DNA of 64,000 bases, taken from contig NZ_FQUS01000016.1 of assembly GCF_900129315.1 (NCBI RefSeq), positions 62,001 through 126,000 of the forward strand, in the 5' to 3' direction. Each line of letters starts with the position of its first letter. Within the stretch, counting starts at the first letter, position 1. This DNA comes from Fodinibius roseus (lineage in GTDB: Bacteria > Bacteroidota > Rhodothermia > Balneolales > Balneolaceae). A program made the position numbers and the translations under genes. The notes beneath the pieces were generated by a model, which saw only the letters and a list, made by a program, of their open reading frames with translations, searched no databases and was not told where the DNA came from. Below are positions 33,183 through 41,057 of the stretch, in pieces.

Positions 33183-33637
33183 TTGTCCCAGCATTTTTTG
33201 GGCATTGATGTGTCAAAAGATACCATTGACTGTTGGTTGCGTCCCCGCGGGGAATACAGCCCCCGGAAGGCTTCCAGCGACTGCACCGGTGGCTAAGCTC
33301 CCACAACTGCCCCCAACAGCACACCATCATCTATATTGAAGATACTGGCATTTACAGCGACCGCCTGTTGGCTAGCCTATCCCGACAGGGCTGGAAATGC
33401 GCCCTGCTTAAAACCACTGCTACTAAGAAAGTAGCCCCGGAACACCATCGCAAAGACGATCGCTTTGATGCCCGCCTGCTGGCCGAGTATGGCGATCGCT
33501 ACGCTGATCAGATTGTAAGCTTCCCGATTTTGAGGATCGCCACTACCATAAGGTGGATACGGCGTATGAGCATTTCGAGGAAAGAATGTAAACTGGCTGG
33601 CCTGCAGATGCCGGCCAGCGCCGATGAGGTACCGTAG
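33183..33637 (+). pseudogene. IS110-family transposase relic
   Basis: From a TTG at 33183 the frame reads SQHFLGIDVSKDTIDCWLRP, the DEDD-transposase start; after a frameshift near 33250 it continues in another frame as RLHRWLSSHNCPQQHTIIYI, EDTGIYSDRLLASLSRQGWK and KDDRFDARLLAEYGDRYADQ. First Asp, Glu and the Asp pair of the DEDD site are visible. After YADQIV the homology is lost and the C-terminal serine-containing domain is absent. Not functional. Confidence 0.75.
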
Positions 33638-34149
33638 CAGAACTATTTACATAAAAAAACCCTGCGGCCGGATGCCCAACCTGGCCGTAGCTGTAATGCC
33701 CTGAGAGTAATGTCTCAGGGTATTACTATATGGGGGGGGTAGGGTTTAACCCAATTCTTTAGGATTCTCTCAGAATAGCCCCCGCCTTTTTGAACCAGGG
33801 TCTGCAAGTAACCACATTTATTTATTTCTCCATCATAAATCGGTCCCCCCATCATATAAAAGCACCCCCCGCCATCAAAAGCCGGATTTTTAATAATATG
33901 AAATTTTCAATTAGCTCTTATAGAAATTTAAGAAAACAATTCATTTTCAAGGATTCTAAAAAATAAACTTTACAGCAGGCAGCCACCTTCACAACACAGA
34001 AAAAAATGGGACAATTATTTTATCGGCTAGTATAAAGAAGGTTTATTCGGATTATTTACCCAGGGCAGGAATGATCTCGTCGAGTAAATACAGAAACATC
34101 TCTCTTACCGTGATAACTACAAACTAAACTATAAGTTCGCTCCGATTTA
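33638..34149 (+). mobile_element. IS110 right-end hairpin and AT-rich gap
   Basis: GTAATGCCCTGAGA (33693-33706) and TCTCAGGGTATTAC (33713-33726) form a 14-bp stem with one mismatch, followed by TATATGGGGGGGGTAGG. The same hairpin-plus-G-run occurs at 20486-20530. The rest, up to 34149, is AT-rich and I see no gene or other signal in it. Confidence 0.55.
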
Positions 34150-34350
34150 ATGCTAATTTCTGAACTCCCGGAAAAATATAAAAGGTTAGCTAATAAAAGA
34201 AAGGCTGAATATGGTATAAACCCCGAAGCCGACACCCTCCTGAACGCCTTTGATTGGTTAAAGACTCCAGAGCCAGAGCGCTTTTGGCGCAAATGCCACA
34301 TTGCATCAGATGTTTTCACTCTTCCGAAATTACCTGAGGATAAATCTTAA
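34150..34350 (+). CDS. Small hypothetical protein (66 aa)
   Basis: Short frame MLISELPEKYKRLANKRKAE..., with an ending NAFDWLKTPEPERFWRKCHI that resembles small proteins of unknown function carrying an aF.W..TpE...FW pattern, common in phage- and plasmid-derived islands. It is charged, soluble and without a signal peptide. The function is unknown. The next frame starts 58 bp downstream. Confidence 0.5.
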   Translation: MLISELPEKYKRLANKRKAEYGINPEADTLLNAFDWLKTPEPERFWRKCHIASDVFTLPKLPEDKS

Positions 34351-34408
34351 ATTTGTTAAGTAATTTGGGATATCAAAAGCTTGGACATCTTCGTTATTCA
34401 TTTTACTA

Positions 34409-34888
34409 ATGGATTGCACTGTCCAACAACGAACCTTTATGGTAATGGGCTCCAACTTATCTTTTGATCTCCTGCTCTCGCGAATTGATGATTTCTATCA
34501 TACCCATGGATATTATCCCAACGTTAAGGTAAGCATGGCTTTCTGGGAAAATAATGCCCGTAATATTGCGCAATTAGCCAACAAATACATTGAGATTACT
34601 GTAACAAAAAACCTTAGAGCTAAAGATAGCTTCCTCCTGGAAGGAATGGAAGAGCAAAGCTCAGTTATTGATACACTTTTCGATCTCAAGTCACAAGTTG
34701 ATACCTGGATCATGGAAGGGAAAGGCCATTGGCCCGTTCGCTGCAAAGCTATGAACGTCGCTGTGTATATTCCTATTCAACTATTTGCGATTGTTCCTGG
34801 TGAGGCCACAATAAAAGGGCTGGATTTAGATAAAAACTTCCCCGGCACACCGAAAGGGGAGCATATATTAGTTTTGACAAGGGATTAA
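34409..34888 (+). CDS. Hypothetical protein (159 aa)
   Basis: Soluble protein of unknown family, no signal peptide. Features that can be seen: an aromatic-rich N-terminal part (FDLLLSRIDDFYHTHGYYPN), a central helical region (ENNARNIAQLANKYIEITVT), a segment WPVRCKAMNVAVYIPIQLFA, and a polar C-terminus. The codon pattern and amino-acid distribution look like a real gene. An alternative start at MVMGSN (residue 11) is possible. It lies in the island between IS110 debris and signalling genes. Confidence 0.5.
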   Translation: MDCTVQQRTFMVMGSNLSFDLLLSRIDDFYHTHGYYPNVKVSMAFWENNARNIAQLANKYIEITVTKNLRAKDSFLLEGMEEQSSVIDTLFDLKSQVDTWIMEGKGHWPVRCKAMNVAVYIPIQLFAIVPGEATIKGLDLDKNFPGTPKGEHILVLTRD

Positions 34889-34977
34889 TTAATTTCTCAA
34901 AAAATATTGTAAGGATTCCCTCCGAGGTGACTACTTCATCTTACTACTGTGAGGATAGCGCCATACATACCCCTAAT

Positions 34978-35310
34978 CTACTCAATATAGCCCTCTACTT
35001 CTTTTAACGGAATCCTGCAGGTAACTGTTGTGCCTGTTTCTCCTATATTAGGTGTGGTTTTTATTTCAAACGTGCCTCCAATTAGCTCTATGCGGTAGCG
35101 CATTATATGAATACCCATTCCATCTTCTGTATCTTCTGAAACTTCCAATCCCATCCCGTCATCCTCAATAGTCATATAAAGAAACTGATCGTCGACATTC
35201 AAGACAATTTTGATATTATTGGCCCCGCCATGTATAGCGGCATTTTTGGCAGCTTCACTGCCGACCCGGTACAGGTTTGTGGCTGTTTCAATGTCATCTA
35301 TATTTTCCTT
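34978..35310 (-). pseudogene. Histidine-kinase ATPase fragment
   Basis: Open minus-strand frame without its own start reads IETATNLYRVGSEAAKNAAI, HGGANNIKIVLNV, then DDGMGLEVSEDTEDGMGIHI and ends PLKEVEGYIE. This is the HATPase domain (N and G1/G2 boxes) of a NarX/HWE-type kinase. The 5' end overlaps the end of the CheB-CheR gene in another frame. Kinase domains of this sort follow CheB-CheR-PAS in known fusions, so a deletion with frameshift has probably detached it and removed the phospho-acceptor domain. Translation from the GTG/TTG codons inside is possible but improbable. Confidence 0.6.
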
Positions 35311-37253
35311 CCCTCTTCGGGGACATCCTCGCGCTTAACCGGTTCACTGACATCGAGAGGCTCAATCTCTCTGATTTTTCGAAACACGATGCACATAAGA
35401 TCGTTGGGGGAACCCTGCTCTTTTACCCTGTGCAGATTTATCTCAATCATATGTGATTCTCCGTTTAACACTGCTGGTACTTGCTTGCATATAGGCAGAT
35501 CGGTTTCTTCTTTTTTAGCTTGATAAAACATATTACGCAGCGGATGACGCAGCTCGGGAATGATCATATCAAAAATATTCTGGCTGGGCTTGCCCTCCGG
35601 ATAATTTAAATACGTTTGCATTCCCGCTGTAGAATGCAGGACCTCCTCATTCTCATTAATAAGTACACTGGGCGGGCCATACTGCTGGGTTATCAGCTGC
35701 TGATGGAGTTCTTTTATATTAACCCTATCCTTGGAAGGTTTTTGCCGAGAACGGGTATTGAAGGGTCTGTTTTTGTTGAATTGCAACGGAATATCCTGCA
35801 GACTCCTCTTAGTATAGCTGGTTCGCTTCTGATATATCTTATACTTATTAGCTACAGCCTTAAACTGTTCGGTAGCTTTAAGATTGGAACCGGAACTTCC
35901 CAGCCACAAATATCCACCCGGGGTCAATGAATAATGAAACAGATTAAATACTTGGCTCTGCAGTTCATTGTTTAGATAAATCAGCAGGTTGCGGCAGGAA
36001 ATCAGATCAAGGTTTGAGAAAGGAGGATTTTTGAGCAGGTCATGAGGAGAGAACAGGATCATGGCCCGGAGCTCCTCTTTAACCTGGTATTCATGGTTAT
36101 CCTTTGTGAAAAAACGCTGAAGTCGTTCTGGCGTCACATCGTCCGCAATAGATTCAGGATATCGTCCCGCGCGCCCTGTCTGCAATGCCTGTTCATCGAT
36201 ATCAGTAGCAAAAATCTTTATTTCGGGAGGTTGATCTATATTTTCGGCATGCTCCCTCAGCAGCATGGCAATAGAATAGGCCTCCTCTCCGGTAGCGCAG
36301 CCCGGCACCCAAACACGCAGTTCTTCATCGGGATCCATACCTTTGAATAATTCAGGAATCACCTTTTGCTTCAATGCCTTAAAAGCTTCCCGATCCCGGA
36401 AAAAATGGGTTACACTGATCAACAGATCTTTGAACAACTCCTTTGACTCATCATCCTGGGTATCTAAAATACCCAGGTACTCCGAAAGAGATTGGACATT
36501 ATGAACATGCATCCGCCGTTCGATGCGTCGCAGTACGGTGGTTGTTTTATACTGCTGGAAATCGTGGTCCGTGTCTTTCCTGACCTTCTCTAAAATATCA
36601 TAAAGCACTTCCTGTTCCTCTTCTGATAATTCATCGGGTTGTGAAGAAATGCGAACCGCCGAAAGATTTTCCCTGTAATCCATCAAGGCCTGAGGCATCC
36701 TGTTAATAGCAAGGATCTTATCTGCCAGTCCCGTATCGATAGCGCTTTGGGGCATCCCGCCGTATTGGGCCTCCCCGGGATCCTGAACAATAATTAACCC
36801 GCCCTCTTCCTTGATCGCCTTTATGCCCAGTACTCCATCTTTTCCTGTTCCCGACAGGGTGATACACACGGCTTTATTTCCTTTTGCTTTCCCCAGAGAG
36901 CGATAAAGTTGATCAACCACGTGCGGTGGGTGCTCACTAGAATCCAGCTCCGACAATTCAATGTGATTATCTTTTACCAGAAGATTCTTTTTAGGCGGTA
37001 TGACATACACACAATCGGCTTTTATTTCTGTTTTACCGGTTACCTGCAGGACCTCCAAAGCAGTATGATGTTGCAACAGCTCTGGCATACTGCTTTTATG
37101 GTCTGGTGACAGGTGAACAGCCACGATAAAAGCCATGCCGGTTTTCTCAGGAAGAGACCCGAAAAATAATTTCAGGGCTTCCAACCCGCCGGCCGAGGCA
37201 CCAATGCCTACGACTAAAAACTCATCCTGATCGACATTTTTATTATCTTTCAT
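35298..37253 (-). CDS. CheB-CheR fusion (methylesterase/methyltransferase) with PAS domain
   Basis: A 651-residue chemosensory-type fusion. Residues about 10-195 are CheB methylesterase with catalytic triad candidates S20 (GIGASAGG), H47 (VAVHLSPDH) and D138 (SGTGKDG). Residues about 215-480 are CheR methyltransferase: VLRRIERRMHVHNVQSLSEY, VTHFFRDREAF, WVPGCATGEEAYSIAMLL, FATDIDEQALQTGRAGRYPE, LISCRNLLIYL. A PAS domain follows (about 520-635). No receiver domain precedes CheB. Such hybrids act as two-component-like regulators outside classical chemotaxis. The kinase part usually found downstream is present only as an out-of-frame fragment. Confidence 0.92.
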   Translation of the reverse strand: MKDNKNVDQDEFLVVGIGASAGGLEALKLFFGSLPEKTGMAFIVAVHLSPDHKSSMPELLQHHTALEVLQVTGKTEIKADCVYVIPPKKNLLVKDNHIELSELDSSEHPPHVVDQLYRSLGKAKGNKAVCITLSGTGKDGVLGIKAIKEEGGLIIVQDPGEAQYGGMPQSAIDTGLADKILAINRMPQALMDYRENLSAVRISSQPDELSEEEQEVLYDILEKVRKDTDHDFQQYKTTTVLRRIERRMHVHNVQSLSEYLGILDTQDDESKELFKDLLISVTHFFRDREAFKALKQKVIPELFKGMDPDEELRVWVPGCATGEEAYSIAMLLREHAENIDQPPEIKIFATDIDEQALQTGRAGRYPESIADDVTPERLQRFFTKDNHEYQVKEELRAMILFSPHDLLKNPPFSNLDLISCRNLLIYLNNELQSQVFNLFHYSLTPGGYLWLGSSGSNLKATEQFKAVANKYKIYQKRTSYTKRSLQDIPLQFNKNRPFNTRSRQKPSKDRVNIKELHQQLITQQYGPPSVLINENEEVLHSTAGMQTYLNYPEGKPSQNIFDMIIPELRHPLRNMFYQAKKEETDLPICKQVPAVLNGESHMIEINLHRVKEQGSPNDLMCIVFRKIREIEPLDVSEPVKREDVPEEGRKI

Positions 37254-37680
37254 CTGATAAAGTTTAAAGAAATTAAATAATGGTGAGTCAATAGATTAAT
37301 TATTGCCCTAAGTAATTTTTGTCAAATCAGGCGGGGTATGATTTGACCAGAAAGTAACATAGTTAACCTTATTTAGAAAATGTATTAAAAGCTCAGTATC
37401 TTGTGAAACGAATGACTTAGAGAGATTGATTTCTAATCTGCTTTAGCAACACCCTGCGCGATTACCAGAACGTTTATTTTTGAAGAAAAATTCTTTTGCC
37501 GATCCGTGAAGTCTTTCACAATTTTGATAATATTATGGTTACCCGCTCATCTTATGAGGCTCAATATAAACATACTATTAAATCAGGGATTTATTTATCA
37601 GAGAGTCGACATAATTCTTTAGCTTTCACATTCCTTGGTGATCGCAATCATTAAAAAAAAAGCCGATAACTACTCAAGAT
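37254..37680. other. Intergenic region before pckA, with inverted repeat
   Basis: No gene. GTCAAATCA (37321-37329) and TGATTTGAC (37339-37347) form a perfect 9-bp inverted repeat around a 9-bp spacer, a possible regulator site in the divergent promoter between the CheB-CheR and PEP carboxykinase genes. Otherwise AT-rich without clear signals. Confidence 0.4.
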
Positions 37681-39273
37681 ATGGATTTAACACAGCACAA
37701 AATTACAGCAAAAAATATAATCAGAAATCCCTCTCCTTCACGATTTTATGAGGAAGTTATTAAATACGATCCTGGGTCAGCTATCACAAACAAGGGGGCT
37801 CTGGTTGTACGATCAGGCGAACGTACAGGAAGAAGTCCCGCTGACAAAAGAGTGATTACAACCGAGGGGATCAAAGACGATATATGGTGGGGAAATATTA
37901 ATATTCCGCTTGATGAACATACCTTTAAGATCAACCATCAAAGAGCAACCGACTATCTGAATACCAGAGAACGACTCTATGTACTGGATGGTTTTGCCGG
38001 TTGGAACCCAGAGCATCGGCTTAAGGTTCGCATAATTGCAGAAAGGCCTTATCACGGTCTGTTCATGCATAATATGCTGATTCGCCCTACCAAGGAGCAA
38101 TTAGCAAATTTCGGCGAACCTGATTTTGTAGTCTACAATGCCGGTAAGTTCCCCGCTAATAAATTCACCGCGGGTATGACTTCGGATGCAAGCGTGGACA
38201 TTAATTTCGATCGTCGGGAGATGGTTATTCTTGGAACAGAGTATGCCGGAGAAATGAAAAAAGGCATTTTTACCGTCATGAATTATCTAATGCCGAAAAA
38301 AGATGTCCTTCCTATGCACTGCTCGGCAAACGAAGGCAATGATTCTAGCGATGTGGCACTGTTCTTTGGGCTCTCCGGTACCGGTAAAACAACGTTGTCA
38401 GCGGACAGTGACCGTAAGCTAATCGGCGACGATGAACACTGTTGGAGCGATAAAGGTATTTTTAACATTGAGGGTGGTTGCTACGCCAAGACCATTGATC
38501 TTTCCAAAGAAAAAGAACCCGAAATTTACAGTGCAATTAAATTCGGCACGGTTCTCGAAAATGTAGTCTACGATCAGGATACAAGAGAAGTGGATTATGA
38601 GGATACATCAATTACCGTAAATACGCGAGCATCGTACCCAATTGAACATATTTCAAACGCCAAAATTCCGTGCGAAACCGGTCATCCGGGAAATATCATT
38701 TTTCTTACCTATGATGCGTTTGGTATTCTTTCCCCGGTAAGTAAGCTTACACCGGAACAAGCCATGTATCACTTCATTAGTGGATACACAGCCAAAGTAG
38801 CCGGTACCGAAATGGGAGTTACAGAACCTAAAGCTACATTTTCTGCTTGCTTTGGCGCAGCATTTCTTGCATGGCCTCCTGCCAGATATGCCGAATTGTT
38901 AGCCGAGAAGATTCGAAGGCACAACGCTAATGTATGGTTGGTGAACACCGGATTAACTGGTGGTCCGTATGGAGTGGGAAGCCGTATAGATCTTAAAAAT
39001 ACCCGCTCCATTATCGATGCAATCCACTCCGGCAAGCTGGATCATGTAACTACTGAGAAAGACCAGGTTTTTGGGGTTGAAATACCCACCGAATGTCCAG
39101 GTGTACCATCAGAAATCCTTCTGCCGCGTAGTACCTGGGATAACGCCGAGGATTACGATGCTCAAGCTAAAAAACTCGGGAATCTCTTTATAGAAAACTT
39201 TGCCCAGTATAAAGAGGAAAGTAGTGAAGATATTTACAAGGCAGGACCCAATGTTGAAGGAACAGCTAATTAA
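37681..39273 (+). CDS. pckA: Phosphoenolpyruvate carboxykinase (ATP)
   Basis: Converts oxaloacetate and ATP to PEP, CO2 and ADP, the first committed step of gluconeogenesis. The 530-residue protein is full length. Visible are RSGERTGRSPADKRV, PMHCSANEG, the kinase P-loop FFGLSGTGKTTLSADSD, the metal-binding GDDEHCWSDKGIFNIEGGCY, and NTGLTGGPYGVGSRI near the C-terminus. ATG at 37681. As a normally chromosomal core gene, its presence inside the proposed island limits argues that the island may be smaller than the repeat-to-repeat distance. Confidence 0.97.
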   Translation: MDLTQHKITAKNIIRNPSPSRFYEEVIKYDPGSAITNKGALVVRSGERTGRSPADKRVITTEGIKDDIWWGNINIPLDEHTFKINHQRATDYLNTRERLYVLDGFAGWNPEHRLKVRIIAERPYHGLFMHNMLIRPTKEQLANFGEPDFVVYNAGKFPANKFTAGMTSDASVDINFDRREMVILGTEYAGEMKKGIFTVMNYLMPKKDVLPMHCSANEGNDSSDVALFFGLSGTGKTTLSADSDRKLIGDDEHCWSDKGIFNIEGGCYAKTIDLSKEKEPEIYSAIKFGTVLENVVYDQDTREVDYEDTSITVNTRASYPIEHISNAKIPCETGHPGNIIFLTYDAFGILSPVSKLTPEQAMYHFISGYTAKVAGTEMGVTEPKATFSACFGAAFLAWPPARYAELLAEKIRRHNANVWLVNTGLTGGPYGVGSRIDLKNTRSIIDAIHSGKLDHVTTEKDQVFGVEIPTECPGVPSEILLPRSTWDNAEDYDAQAKKLGNLFIENFAQYKEESSEDIYKAGPNVEGTAN

Positions 39274-39547
39274 TCAGCTGTTTTTGAAGTTTGGGAATCA
39301 CTCCGGGGAGCTTGGATTTTCTCAAAATGCAGAAATTGAGTGTCTGGTTCGGGACTTCCGTAATGATCGACAGAGCCTGGAGACTGTTAACTCAACCGAT
39401 TTACTGCAACACATTGAACAAAAGGAAGTGGTCGTTATAGACGTCCGGCCCAAAGAATAGTATCGGGAAGGACATATTGCCAACGTCATTTCCATTCCAA
39501 AAGGAGAGCTTACGAGTCGGCTTAAAGAACTGCCCAAAGATAAAGAA
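39251..39547 (+). pseudogene. Broken ArsR-rhodanese copy
   Basis: From ATG 39251, LGFSQNAEIECLVRDFRNDR, QSLETVNSTDLLQHIEQKEV and VVIDVRPKE match the linker and rhodanese start of the intact gene at 5138-5836 (LGFTQNEEISKLLNDYRNRR ... VIDVRPEEEY). A TAG stop at 39458-39460 replaces a Glu codon, after which YREGHIANVISIPKGELTSR continues in frame. The winged helix and the catalytic CRGPLC loop are absent. It overlaps the pckA end. Confidence 0.75.
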
Positions 39548-39564
39548 TCATCGCCTACTGTCGC

Positions 39565-39620
39565 GGTCCCAAGTAGTGAATTTTCTCAACTTTCAAACGG
39601 TCAACTTTCGGGTAAGCTTA
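39565..39620 (-). repeat. Inverted repeat, copy 2 (partner at 31163)
   Basis: Reverse complement begins GTAAGCTTACCCGAAAGTTG and continues ACCGTTTGAAAGTTGAGAAA, ATTCACTACT, matching 31163-31220 over about 55 bp. It lies at the end of the broken rhodanese copy, next to the tRNA terminator. Confidence 0.55.
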
Positions 39621-39622
39621 CA

Positions 39623-39669
39623 GACTGAAATAAAAAAGTGCGAACCTGGAAAGGACCAAGTTCACACTT
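39623..39669 (-). terminator. tRNA-Asn terminator, right direct repeat of island
   Basis: On the minus strand AAGTGTGAACTTGG, a loop and CCAGGTTCGCACTT followed by TTTTATTTC form a hairpin terminator 11 bp after the tRNA. Bases 39623-39652 are identical to 27111-27140. Confidence 0.75.
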
Positions 39670-39679
39670 CAGGGATGCC

Positions 39680-39754
39680 TGGCTCCCCGGGTAGGATTCG
39701 AACCTACGACCGATCGGTTAACAGCCGATTGCTCTGCCACTGAGCTACCGAGGA
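39680..39754 (-). tRNA. tRNA-Asn (GTT)
   Basis: Full cloverleaf of 75 nt including encoded CCA. Acceptor arms TCCTCGG/CCGGGGA, D-arm GCTC...GAGC, anticodon arm with loop CTGTTAA (anticodon GTT), T-arm GTAGG TTCGAAT CCTAC. It is followed by a hairpin terminator whose sequence recurs at 27.1 kb, consistent with use of this tRNA locus as an integration site. Confidence 0.96.
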
Positions 39755-40171
39755 TTATATAAATTTTGAATGCCCGGAATACACATCACGTCCCGCTGCT
39801 CACGGTGACGACAGCCACTGGTACTGTTAAGGATGACTGTCTCGGGTCTTTCGCTACGCAGCATCTCAATCCTGCGAAACGTGTTTCAAATGGAGCACAA
39901 ATATAATTATTTATATCTACTTAAGTCAAGATTTTTTTCGATCTTTTTGAAATCAATCCTTTCTGTGTACAAAATCGGTCATACGTGGCATAGACAGCTG
40001 GATCTGCTTTCAAAGAGTCGACATGCAACCCGTTCCGAATGTTTTCGTCAATTGTTATAAAGCGGTGAAATAACGTCTTGTGTAATAGCTCAGGCCACAC
40101 TCACCTACTCAAACTTAAAGGCAATGCATCTTGTTCTCATTTTTTCTAAACAACATTTATTATTACCTTAA
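39755..40171. other. Intergenic region with tRNA promoter
   Basis: No protein gene is evident. On the minus strand TTGACT (39924-39929) and TATATTTG (39898-39905), spaced by 18 bp, form a good Bacteroidota-type promoter that would give a leader of about 145 nt before the tRNA. The leader region 39760-39890 is GC-richer and may have held a further RNA, but I see no second tRNA. Confidence 0.5.
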
Positions 40172-40183
40172 GCAATCGATTGC
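40172..40183. promoter_or_regulatory. LacI-type operator (GCAATCGATTGC)
   Basis: Perfect 12-bp palindrome with central CG, 58 bp before the SDR start. The same CAATCG(A/T)TTG core occurs at 47411, 62333 and 63788, all before uronate or pectin genes. Fits the LacI-family regulator encoded at 62549. Confidence 0.65.
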
Positions 40184-40241
40184 ACAATCTAAAAACTTGA
40201 CGGGCTATAATAATTAAATAATCATACAGACTCATTTTTTC

Positions 40242-41057
40242 ATGAATAAACTATTCGACTTATCCGGCAAAACAGCAATTGTAACAGGCGGTAATGGCGT
40301 ATTGGGCGGCGCCATGGCAGAAGGTATTGCCCGGGCCGGTGCCAGGGTTGCCATTTTGGGCCGCACCGAAGAAACCGTCAACCGGCAGGTTGAGACGATT
40401 GAACAAAACGGCGGGGAGGCCCTGCCGCTGTATGCCGACGTTCTAAACACCTCCGATCTGAGAGCAGCTAAACAAAAGGTGCTGGATGAATGGGGACAGA
40501 TTGATATTCTGATTAATGCTGCCGGCGGGAATATTGCAGGCGCCGTTATTAACCCGGATCAGTCATTCCTGGATCTGGATGACAAATCGTTTGAAAAGGT
40601 AGTGGACCTTAATTTCCATGGTACATATCTGCCGACGAAAATCTTTAGCGAGCCGATGATTGAAACAGAAAAAGGAACCATCATAAATATTTCCTCCATG
40701 GCGGCCCAGAAAATTATCAGCCGGGTCATCGGCTACTCAGCCGCAAAAGCTGCAATCGATAACTTTACGAAGTCGCTGTCTGTTGAACTGGCCAATAAAC
40801 ACGGGGAAGGATTGCGCGTTAATGCTATAGCTCCCGGCTTTTTTATCGGGAAGCAAAACAGGGACCTGCTACTGAAGGGAGACGGGTCCTTAACCGACCG
40901 GGGACAAACGATCGTGGATCACACCCCGATGGATCGTTTTGGCGAAGCGGAAGAACTAATCGGGACCGCCGTCTGGCTTGCCAGCGACGCCTCGAAGTTC
41001 GTTACGGGGACCATCATACCGGTTGATGGTGGATTTAGTGCTTACAGCGGGGTTTAG
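40242..41057 (+). CDS. uxuB: SDR-family D-mannonate oxidoreductase (fructuronate reductase)
   Basis: Short-chain dehydrogenase of 271 residues: GKTAIVTGGNGVLGGAMAEG (NAD-binding), NAAGGNIAGAV, catalytic NISSMAAQKIISRVIGYSAA with YxxxK, and the C-terminal block NAIAPGFFIGKQNRDLLLKG ... DGGFSAYSGV. The last two blocks, with extra sequence after PGFF, are typical of the SDR-type mannonate oxidoreductase (YjmF-like) that interconverts fructuronate and mannonate. Gene context agrees: the convergent neighbour is a tagaturonate epimerase, with a 4-bp overlap at the stops. A LacI-type operator precedes it. Exact substrate is inferred. Confidence 0.82.
   Translation: MNKLFDLSGKTAIVTGGNGVLGGAMAEGIARAGARVAILGRTEETVNRQVETIEQNGGEALPLYADVLNTSDLRAAKQKVLDEWGQIDILINAAGGNIAGAVINPDQSFLDLDDKSFEKVVDLNFHGTYLPTKIFSEPMIETEKGTIINISSMAAQKIISRVIGYSAAKAAIDNFTKSLSVELANKHGEGLRVNAIAPGFFIGKQNRDLLLKGDGSLTDRGQTIVDHTPMDRFGEAEELIGTAVWLASDASKFVTGTIIPVDGGFSAYSGV

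Noticed and set aside
33183-33637. Active IS110 with functional bridge RNA
   Set aside because: The transposase is frameshifted and lacks its C-terminal catalytic serine domain, so the element cannot be autonomous.
7411-40200. CRISPR array
   Set aside because: I looked for regularly spaced direct repeats in the accessory regions; the repeats present are pairs (tRNA terminator, IS ends, operators) with no spacer periodicity and no cas genes.
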